DNA of 64,000 bases from Anaerococcus murdochii (GTDB lineage: Bacteria > Bacillota > Clostridia > Tissierellales > Peptoniphilaceae), in NCBI RefSeq assembly GCF_019957155.1, contig NZ_JAIPME010000002.1, positions 1,798,001 to 1,862,000 on the forward strand, written 5' to 3'. Numbering within the stretch: the first letter of the stretch is position 1; each line of letters opens with the position of its first letter. The notes under the pieces are model-generated. The model saw only the letters and a program-made list of their open reading frames with translations. It made no database searches and had not been told where the DNA came from. The position numbers and the translations under genes are program-made. Shown piece after piece: positions 57,756-64,000 of this stretch.

Positions 57756-59825
57756 TTACTCAGCGTCTTCTTCGATAGAACCTAGTAAATCTTCAGATCC
57801 TTGTTCTGATAAAGCTTGAGCAAGCATATCACCAAGGTTGTTGTTTAGGTCATCATCACCAAAGGCTTTTGAGTTATCTCTTTCAACTTTTCTTCTTGGT
57901 TTATCGTTGGTTCTAGCTTGTTTTCTTGGCTTTCTTTCTGGTCTTTCTGGTGCTTCTTTAAGAGCCTTAATAGAAAGTCCAACTTTTTCTTCTTCTTTAT
58001 CAATTGAGATTATTTTAACTTCAATTGTATCACCAACATTTAATTCATCTGATGGTTTTTCTACGTGTTCCCAAGAAATTTCAGAAACGTGTACTAGACC
58101 TTCAACACCATCTGCTACTTCAACGAAAGCACCGAAGTCAAGTAGGTTTACAACCTTACCTTCAACTACATCGCCAACTTCGTGTTCGTTAACAAATTTT
58201 TCGAATGGTTTTTCAAGAAGTTGTTTACGTCCAAGAGAGATTCTGTTTTTCTCTTTGTTTAGTTTTAAAATCTTAACTTCTATGTCATCGCCTACTTTTA
58301 GAACATCTGATGGATGTTCTACTCTTGTCCAAGCAATGTCAGAAACGTGAAGTAGACCATCAAGACCATTTACTTCTACGAATGCACCAAAGTCAGTAAG
58401 TCTTGCAACTTTACCTTCTACTACTTGACCTTCTTCAAGCTCTTCCCAAAGGTCATCTAGTTCTGCTTCTAAAACATCTTTTCTAGATAAAACTAGTCTA
58501 TTTTTTCTTTCATCGATGCTGATGATCTTAAGATCCCATTCTTCACCAACGAATTTCTTTAGATTTTTAACGAAATATGTTGCGATTTGGCTAGCTGGTA
58601 CAAAACCATTTACGCCATTAACTTCAACTGTAAGGCCACCCTTATTGAAGCTTGTAACTTTACCATGAACTAGTTCATCATTTTCGTATTTTTCAGCTAG
58701 TTCTGTCCAAGCTTTCATTCCTTCTACTCTTCTTGTAGAAAGGGATACATTGCCTTCACCGTCGTCAAGTTTGATAACATATACATCAATGTCATCGCCA
58801 ACTTCAAAACTGTTTTTTGGATCTTGTTTTTCTTCTTCAGTCATTTCGTCTAGTTTAACAATACCATCTGCACGATATTGGATGTCAACAAATACTTCAT
58901 CATCCTTAACGTTGATTACTGTACCTTTGATTACCTCTTTTGGGTAAATCTTCTTTAAACTATCCTCCAGACTGTTCATAAATTCTTCTTTTGTGAATTC
59001 ATCCATACTACTTACTACCTCCTCGATAATCGACTCAGGCGTAGACGCTCCTGCGATTATTCCTAATTTTTTAAATTTAGAGAGCTTTTGCAAAGGTAGA
59101 TCTTTAACAGTTTCAATCCTAAAAACATTTTTACAAAACAAACTAGCTACTTGATATAGCTTGTTTGTATTAGAACTATTAAAACCACCAACTACAATCA
59201 TGCAATCCACTTGACTCGCAAGTTTTTTTGCTGAGTCTTGCCTTAACTTAGTTGCATTGCAGATTGTGTTTTCTATTACTACACTATCATTATTTTCTTC
59301 TAACTTGTTAGCAATATTTCTGAAAAACTCTAACCTATTTGTGGTTTGGCTTACCACATATAGCTTATCATAATTCTTAATATTTTTTGCTTCAGTCTCA
59401 TCTCCAACTATTATACCCTTATTTATGCAAGAGTCCATAGCAATTATTTCTGGATGATTTTTATCTCCAACAATTATTACTTGATAGCCTTCATTTTCTT
59501 TTTCTGTAATTCTTTTATATATATTAGTAAGAACAGGGCATGTTGCATCGTAAAGCTCATTTCCATTTTCAATTAGCTTTTCTTTTAGAGCTTTACTTTC
59601 TCCATGGGCTCTAATAACAATCAAGCTATCCTTGATATTTAGAGCTTCCTCGTGATCAATAACAGTTAGGCCTCTCTTTTCGAAATCTTCAACAAGCTGG
59701 GGATTGTGTATTAAAGGACCCAGGCAATAAGCCTTTTTCCCACTTTCAAGTGCCTTTTCTGCTAAGTCCACACTTCTTTTTACGCCAAAACAAAAACCAG
59801 AATTTTCTGCTTTAATTATTTCCAT
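57756..59825 (-). CDS. IspH (HMBPP reductase) fused to ribosomal protein S1
   Basis: 689 residues. Residues 1 to about 280 are IspH, the last step of the MEP isoprenoid pathway: GFCFGV, DATCPV and NTICNAT give the three iron-sulfur Cys, with HNPQ, RAHGES, NHPE and SQTT between them. From about 300 come four S1 RNA-binding domains (for example EGKVARLTDFGAFVEVNGLDG and EGKVVNLLDFGAFVEVADG), then a basic patch (RPERKPRKQARTNDKPRRK) and an acidic tail. This fusion is known in clostridia, and it sits between plsC and miaB in the common cmk-plsC-ispH order. Overlaps plsC by 14 nt. Confidence 0.95.
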   Translation of the reverse strand: MEIIKAENSGFCFGVKRSVDLAEKALESGKKAYCLGPLIHNPQLVEDFEKRGLTVIDHEEALNIKDSLIVIRAHGESKALKEKLIENGNELYDATCPVLTNIYKRITEKENEGYQVIIVGDKNHPEIIAMDSCINKGIIVGDETEAKNIKNYDKLYVVSQTTNRLEFFRNIANKLEENNDSVVIENTICNATKLRQDSAKKLASQVDCMIVVGGFNSSNTNKLYQVASLFCKNVFRIETVKDLPLQKLSKFKKLGIIAGASTPESIIEEVVSSMDEFTKEEFMNSLEDSLKKIYPKEVIKGTVINVKDDEVFVDIQYRADGIVKLDEMTEEEKQDPKNSFEVGDDIDVYVIKLDDGEGNVSLSTRRVEGMKAWTELAEKYENDELVHGKVTSFNKGGLTVEVNGVNGFVPASQIATYFVKNLKKFVGEEWDLKIISIDERKNRLVLSRKDVLEAELDDLWEELEEGQVVEGKVARLTDFGAFVEVNGLDGLLHVSDIAWTRVEHPSDVLKVGDDIEVKILKLNKEKNRISLGRKQLLEKPFEKFVNEHEVGDVVEGKVVNLLDFGAFVEVADGVEGLVHVSEISWEHVEKPSDELNVGDTIEVKIISIDKEEEKVGLSIKALKEAPERPERKPRKQARTNDKPRRKVERDNSKAFGDDDLNNNLGDMLAQALSEQGSEDLLGSIEEDAE

Positions 59826-60420
59826 TATTTTCTCTTCCTAAGACATTTCTATGTTCATAAATATTTTCAAATATTTCATCACTTATCATACTCATAGCTT
59901 CTTTATTTTTTATTTCCTGAAATTTTATAATCTCTATAGGCTCTTTTACATAAATATCTACCCTAGAGAACAACTTATAATTTGTAACAATCTCAATTGG
60001 GAGTATATCTGCTTTGGCCTTAAGAGCTATAAATCCTACACCTTCATGCATATTTTCACGAGAAATTTGTTTTACTCTTGTGCCTTCAGGAAAAATCCCT
60101 AGAGTCTTCCCGTCTTTTATTAGTCCTATTGCATATCTTAAAGCTTTTAGGTCATTACCATGGCGGTCGATAGGAAAAACTCCCGCTGCCTTTAAAATAT
60201 TTCTTAAAACTGGAATTTCAAATAATTCTTTTTTTGCCATAAAATTAAATTTTAGCGGCAAGCCTAGGGCTAAGAAAAATGGATCTAGGTTTGACCAATG
60301 ATTAGCACAGGCAATTATAGCTGGATTTTCTGGTATATTTTCCTTACCATGAACCTTTATCCTAAAAAATGGGAAAAATAATACTCTTAAAATAGCAACT
60401 ACTATATTATAAAACATCAT
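59812..60420 (-). CDS. plsC: 1-acyl-sn-glycerol-3-phosphate acyltransferase
   Basis: Makes phosphatidic acid from lysophosphatidate. One N-terminal hydrophobic anchor (YNIVVAILRVLFFPFF), HX4D motif in ACANHWSNLDPF, FMAKKELFEIP, FPIDR and FPEGTR. 202 residues, normal for the short bacterial form. Start at ATG 60420 because GGAG is upstream; it overlaps the cmk end by 14 nt. cmk-plsC-ispH is a conserved clostridial order. Confidence 0.94.
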   Translation of the reverse strand: MMFYNIVVAILRVLFFPFFRIKVHGKENIPENPAIIACANHWSNLDPFFLALGLPLKFNFMAKKELFEIPVLRNILKAAGVFPIDRHGNDLKALRYAIGLIKDGKTLGIFPEGTRVKQISRENMHEGVGFIALKAKADILPIEIVTNYKLFSRVDIYVKEPIEIIKFQEIKNKEAMSMISDEIFENIYEHRNVLGRENNGNN

Positions 60421-61060
60421 CTTTCTCCATATATGATAGTATTTTATCAACTGTCTGGTTAATATCTAAATCAGAACTATCTATAACAACAGCACCTTCT
60501 GCTATTTTAAGTGGTGCAACTTTCCTATTTGAATCATAATTATCTCTTTTGATAATAGCTTTTTCTATTTCTTCTATTGTCATGTCAGATTCTCCCTGGT
60601 CAAAACGTCTTTTCGCTCTAGTAATAGCGGATGCAGTTAGATAAAACTTATACTTAGCATCGGGAAAAACTACGCTTCCAATATCTCTACCATCAAGTAT
60701 AAAGGATGTATTTTCTGCAATTTTTCTTTGGAGGTCTACCATTTTCTCCCTTACATAAGATCTCGCAGAAACCCAAGAAACATTGGCTGTCACCTCATCG
60801 TTTCTTAGCTTATCTGTCACATCAATTCCATTTAATAATAATCTATTATCCTTAAAATCAATACTTATTTCTTCTAAAATCCTTTTAAGTATTTCATCGT
60901 CTGTTTGTTCATCAAGATTATTGTCTAGAAAATATTTTGTGACAGCCCTATACATAAGACCGGTGTTTAAGTACTCTATATTTAATTTTTTTGCTATAAT
61001 TTGAGATATAGTTGATTTTCCAGATCCACTAGGTCCATCAACTGCAATTATATAAGTCAT
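60407..61060 (-). CDS. cmk: Cytidylate kinase
   Basis: Phosphorylates CMP and dCMP. P-loop AVDGPSGSGKSTISQII, YLNTGLMYRAVTKY, SYVREKMVDLQRKIA and LDGRDIGSVVFPDAKYKFYL. 217 residues, normal. Its ATG overlaps the stop of the preceding flavoprotein gene by 4 nt. Confidence 0.97.
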   Translation of the reverse strand: MTYIIAVDGPSGSGKSTISQIIAKKLNIEYLNTGLMYRAVTKYFLDNNLDEQTDDEILKRILEEISIDFKDNRLLLNGIDVTDKLRNDEVTANVSWVSARSYVREKMVDLQRKIAENTSFILDGRDIGSVVFPDAKYKFYLTASAITRAKRRFDQGESDMTIEEIEKAIIKRDNYDSNRKVAPLKIAEGAVVIDSSDLDINQTVDKILSYMEKDDVL

Positions 61061-62271
61061 GTATTCTCCTTAATAAAAGTTCCAGCAGCATAGGCTGTTG
61101 AAAAATATGTTTGTAAATTAAATCCGCCTGTGAGACTATCTATATCTAAGATTTCTCCGACAAAAAATAAGCCATCTATCAATTTAGACTCCATATTTTG
61201 GGGATTAATATCCTTTAAATCTACTCCTCCCCTTGTTACAACAGCCGATTCAAAAGAACCCAGCCTAGCAAAGTCAATTTTGAAGTCTTTTAAATGTGAA
61301 ACTATAGCCTTCCTATCATTTTTCGTAAGCTCACTTGATTTTTTATTTATGTCAATTTTCCCTAGTCTTAAAATTTCTTCAAGTAAAGAAAAATTAATAA
61401 GAGCTTTTAATGCATTCCCTAATGTTTTTTTCGGATTTTCATTTAGAAAATATAAAATATTCTTTTCTAATTCATTATAAGTTAGGTCTGGTAAAAAATC
61501 TATAGAAAAGTCCACAATATTTTTATCCACTATAAACGAAGAAGCCCTAAGGGCAGCAGGTCCGGTTAAAAAATTTCCATTTATCAACAAATCTCCACTA
61601 ACAGATATATTTTCATCACTAGTCTTAATATTTAATCTTACATCCCTAAAGGATTGAGCCCTTAAGGATAGTTTATTATTAATAAAAATTGGTACTAGAA
61701 CTGCCTTTGTCGTAATAATTTTATGGCCTAATTTGCTTGCTAATAAGTATCCATTTCCGTCAGAACCTGTCCTCGGATAAGACTTGCCACCTGTCGCTAT
61801 TATTAAATAATCAAAAGTATATGTCTTATCATCTTGATCAGTAAGATAAAAAACTTCATCCTTATAAACTTTTTTAATTTTTGTCTTGGTCCTTAAATCT
61901 ATTTCTTTTTCTATTATTTGCCTTTCAAAAAATCTTAAAACATCAGTTGCCTTTTCGCTTTTTGGAAAAATTCTTCCATCTTCTTCTATAATTGTCTCCA
62001 AACCATTTTGATTTAAGAAATTTAATAAGGCGTAATTATCAAATTTTGTAAAAGCCGAGTAAATAAATTTTTTATTAGTTACTACATTTTCTAAAAAATC
62101 TTCAAAATATGCAGAATTTGTAATGTTACACCTTCCGCCACCAGTCATTAAGAGTTTCTTTCCTGCTTTATCATTAGCCTCGAATATGGTTACGTGATTA
62201 TTTTTATTTTTTGCACATATTGCTGCCATAAGGCCTGCAGGCCCTCCGCCAATTATTCCGATTCTTTTCAT
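61057..62271 (-). CDS. HI0933-family flavoprotein (NAD(P)/FAD-dependent oxidoreductase)
   Basis: Predicted flavin oxidoreductase of unknown substrate. N-terminal Rossmann GIIGGGPAGLMAAICA, the family motif KLLMTGGGRCNITNS, ATGGKSYPRTGSDGNGY and C-terminal GGFNLQTYFSTAYAAG, which closes on the FAD. 404 residues, full length for YhiN/BaiN-like proteins. Commonly next to cmk in clostridia; the biochemical role is not established. It follows rluB after a small terminator. Confidence 0.9.
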   Translation of the reverse strand: MKRIGIIGGGPAGLMAAICAKNKNNHVTIFEANDKAGKKLLMTGGGRCNITNSAYFEDFLENVVTNKKFIYSAFTKFDNYALLNFLNQNGLETIIEEDGRIFPKSEKATDVLRFFERQIIEKEIDLRTKTKIKKVYKDEVFYLTDQDDKTYTFDYLIIATGGKSYPRTGSDGNGYLLASKLGHKIITTKAVLVPIFINNKLSLRAQSFRDVRLNIKTSDENISVSGDLLINGNFLTGPAALRASSFIVDKNIVDFSIDFLPDLTYNELEKNILYFLNENPKKTLGNALKALINFSLLEEILRLGKIDINKKSSELTKNDRKAIVSHLKDFKIDFARLGSFESAVVTRGGVDLKDINPQNMESKLIDGLFFVGEILDIDSLTGGFNLQTYFSTAYAAGTFIKENT

Positions 62272-62281
62272 ATTTATCCCA

Positions 62282-62305
62282 CAAAAAAAGATAGTCTCCT
62301 ATCTT
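62282..62305 (-). terminator. Small terminator between rluB and the flavoprotein gene
   Basis: AGATAG/CTATCT stem with a 4-nt loop and seven Ts on the minus strand; it includes the rluB stop codon. Probably partial, as the next gene has no clear promoter. Confidence 0.7.
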
Positions 62306-62994
62306 CTAATTTCTTCTACAAATTTTAATTCTTCATCATTAAAATATCTGTACTCTTTTTCCTTAAGGTCAGAAAGTTTAATTTTACCAATCCTAATTCT
62401 CTTTAAATTAATTACATTAGCATTAAAAACCTTAAACATCCTTCTGATCTGCCTATTATAGCCTTGATGAATTATTACCCTGTATGTATTGTCCCCCAAG
62501 TATTCTAGTTTAGCATCTGAAGTCTTTTCACCATTTCCTATATCTAGGCCATCTTCAAATCTTTTTTCTTGATTTTTATTAAGTTTCCTATCAATTCGTA
62601 CTATATATTCCTTATCAAGTTTGAATTTTGGATGGATAAGATTGTTTGTAAAGTCACCATCATTAGTTATTATCAATAGGCCTTCGCTATCCTTATCTAG
62701 CCTTCCAGCAGCAAAAAATCTCTCATCAATATCTATAAGATCATTTAGGTCTTTTTCATTATATGGATCAAAGTTCGATGTGATAAAGCCAACAGGCTTA
62801 TATAATTTTATATAAAACTTTTTTTCTATTTCTAAAACTTTCCCACTAACTTCTACCCTATCTCCGTCATTAACTTTAATACCTGGTTCAATAATAACTT
62901 GTCCATTAATTTTAACCTTGCCGGCAATAATAAGCTCATCAGCCTTGCGTCTTGAAGTGTATCCTGAATGGGCTATATATTTGTTAATCCTCAT
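62299..62994 (-). CDS. rluB: Pseudouridine synthase, RsuA/RluB family
   Basis: Isomerises a uridine in rRNA (23S in RluB, 16S in RsuA). N-terminal S4 domain MRINKYIAHSGYTSRRKADELI, then the catalytic AGRLDKDSEGLLIITNDGD with nucleophile Asp, and HQGYNRQIRRMF. 231 residues, short and close to the minimal Firmicutes RluB. Start at ATG 62994 with AAGGAT upstream; it overlaps scpB by 11 nt. scpA-scpB-rluB is the usual context and favours RluB. Confidence 0.92.
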   Translation of the reverse strand: MRINKYIAHSGYTSRRKADELIIAGKVKINGQVIIEPGIKVNDGDRVEVSGKVLEIEKKFYIKLYKPVGFITSNFDPYNEKDLNDLIDIDERFFAAGRLDKDSEGLLIITNDGDFTNNLIHPKFKLDKEYIVRIDRKLNKNQEKRFEDGLDIGNGEKTSDAKLEYLGDNTYRVIIHQGYNRQIRRMFKVFNANVINLKRIRIGKIKLSDLKEKEYRYFNDEELKFVEEIRR

Positions 62995-63508
62995 TATTAT
63001 CAATCCTTATCTCAGGCAGGTCTTTAAGGGAATTCAGGTTAAAGTATTTTAAAAACTCTGCAGTTGTACCATAGATAATAGGTTTACCAATCTTATCTAG
63101 TCTTCCTTTTTCTGTAATTAGTTTTTTATCTATAAGAGAATCTATTGTTGATTGGGAATTAACCCCCCTAATCTTATCAATTTCTACTCTTGTGATTGGC
63201 TGTTTGTAGGCAATTATCGATAGGGTCTCAAGAGTTGAATTTGTTAATTTTTTTTCTGATTTTGAAAGAAGTGACTCAAAATACTTATCACTTGCCTTTC
63301 TGGTTGTAAACTGATATAAACCGTTGAAATTTCTTATAATAAGGCCGCTATCTAAGTCTTCTCTCTCTTTTATCATTTCTTCAAGGCTTTTTTTAATATC
63401 AACCTTAGAATAATCATATAAAATTTTACTTATTTCGTCTATACTTATAGGCTCTGCCCATACATATAGGACCTCTTCTATAAGGCCCTTTAAGTAAATA
63501 TCAGTCAT
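62984..63508 (-). CDS. scpB: Segregation and condensation protein B
   Basis: Part of the SMC-ScpAB condensin. Two winged-helix domains: LIEEVLYVWAEPISIDEISKIL in the first, and LSIIAYKQPITRVEIDKIRGVNSQSTIDSLIDK in the second, typical of ScpB. 174 residues, normal. ATG overlaps the scpA stop by 4 nt. Confidence 0.95.
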   Translation of the reverse strand: MTDIYLKGLIEEVLYVWAEPISIDEISKILYDYSKVDIKKSLEEMIKEREDLDSGLIIRNFNGLYQFTTRKASDKYFESLLSKSEKKLTNSTLETLSIIAYKQPITRVEIDKIRGVNSQSTIDSLIDKKLITEKGRLDKIGKPIIYGTTAEFLKYFNLNSLKDLPEIRIDNNED

Positions 63509-64000
63509 TTAACCCTCTTAACAATTTTAAATGAATTTATCTCTGTTTGCTTTATATATATTTCATTTAACTTTACCATCTCTAATAAGGCCAAAAAGGT
63601 TGCAATACATTCTGCTTTAGAGTTTATCCTCCTAGTAATATCTACAAGATTTAGCTCCTTTGAAAAGTTTAAAGTTTTCCTAAGACTCATTAAGTAGGTA
63701 TTAACATCAGGTATTTTTACCTGTTCAAAAATCTTTTCTTCACTCTGTTTTTCTTTTTCTAGCCTTTTTATCAATTTAGAAAATTCTTGTGATAATATAT
63801 CCACATCTTGAGAAATTACTAAAGTTTCACTTTGAAATGCTGAAAGGTCTTCTTGATATTTCGAGTGAATCTTTCTAGCTTCTTCTTCTAAGGTTTTAAA
63901 ATCGTCTTGGACTGACTTTATTTTTTTATATTCTATAAGATAAGATAAGAAGTCTTCTTCAAGATTTTCATTTTCTGCCTTAGGCAAAAGTTTATTAGCC
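63505..64000 (-). CDS. scpA: Segregation and condensation protein A (5' end outside window)
   Basis: Kleisin subunit of SMC-ScpAB. Only the last 165 residues are in the window: NKLLPKAENENLEEDFLSYLIEYKKIKSV is the typical middle region, and the C-terminal winged helix (AECIATFLALLEMVKLNEIYIKQTE) binds the SMC head. The N-terminus is cut by the window end; the TTG at 63987 is an internal Leu codon. Confidence 0.93.
   Translation of the reverse strand, partial: ANKLLPKAENENLEEDFLSYLIEYKKIKSVQDDFKTLEEEARKIHSKYQEDLSAFQSETLVISQDVDILSQEFSKLIKRLEKEKQSEEKIFEQVKIPDVNTYLMSLRKTLNFSKELNLVDITRRINSKAECIATFLALLEMVKLNEIYIKQTEINSFKIVKRVK

Noticed and set aside
57838..58350. 170-codon plus-strand frame opposite the S1 domains
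   Set aside because: Antisense to the repeated S1 coding sequence; Ser/Thr-rich product without motif or start signals.
57756..59825. S1 coding repeats as a DNA repeat array
   Set aside because: The similarity is between S1 protein domains of one gene and is not a DNA-level tandem repeat.

Overview
This window is a compact, AT-rich, low-GC Gram-positive (Firmicutes) chromosome segment. Almost every base is coding or a short promoter/terminator gap, and no stretch over 300 bases lacks a gene. I saw no insertion sequence, prophage, CRISPR array or sporulation gene. A bacterial V-type ATPase, an IspH-ribosomal protein S1 fusion, GatCAB, MurT/GatD, RqcH and several clostridial gene neighbourhoods suggest an anaerobic coccus of the Tissierellia/Peptoniphilaceae type (Anaerococcus-like). 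That placement is an inference from gene content; no 16S gene is present.

Layout: 1-1.8 kb carries coaBC (cut by the window edge), rpoZ and gmk, divergent from rqcH (1.9-3.6 kb). 3.7-13.1 kb, minus strand, holds HU and a housekeeping run deoD-glmU-prs-pth-mfd-prsA-SurA-like lipoprotein, preceded by rpiB. murC stands alone on the plus strand (13.8-15.2 kb). 15.2-17.9 kb is an acpS::nnrD fusion, alr and a MazF-type toxin without an antitoxin gene. 18.0-25.3 kb is pcrA-ligA-gatC-gatA-gatB. 25.4-28.0 kb is murT-gatD-yerC plus an acylphosphatase. 28.0-30.9 kb is a copper module (copA carrying a C-terminal copZ domain, then csoR) behind a CsoR-type operator. 30.9-36.0 kb is an accessory patch: queT under a preQ1-I riboswitch, a C39-like lipoprotein, tRNA-Lys(CUU), an ECF S component, a DUF4298 protein, a serine hydrolase and an M20 peptidase. 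36.0-39.3 kb is secG, rnr, smpB and a GNAT protein; 39.4-43.7 kb is glycolysis (gap-pgk-tpiA-eno). 43.8-46.7 kb is trxB, trmL, a HAD phosphatase and nth, divergent from a rodA/ftsW gene. 48.0-56.2 kb is a nine-gene V-ATPase operon. 56.3-64 kb is scpA-scpB-rluB-HI0933 family-cmk-plsC-ispH::rpsA-miaB.

The main surprises concern gene architecture. (1) V-ATPase subunit I is split in the middle of its cytoplasmic domain. Its first half ends in a charged helical tail that looks like the missing peripheral-stalk subunit G/H, and the second half restarts directly after the stop codon with its own ribosome binding site. Subunit F also lacks its usual C-terminus. (2) copA is fused in frame to a CopZ domain, but a Shine-Dalgarno and ATG are kept exactly at the domain border, so one gene could give both a fusion pump and a free chaperone. 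(3) gatD has no canonical start codon before its conserved N-terminus; the position is AUA overlapping the MurT stop. nth shows a similar, weaker case. (4) murT and the C39-like lipoprotein gene have promoters whose -10 box lies 6 nt before the ATG and no Shine-Dalgarno, which predicts leaderless mRNAs.
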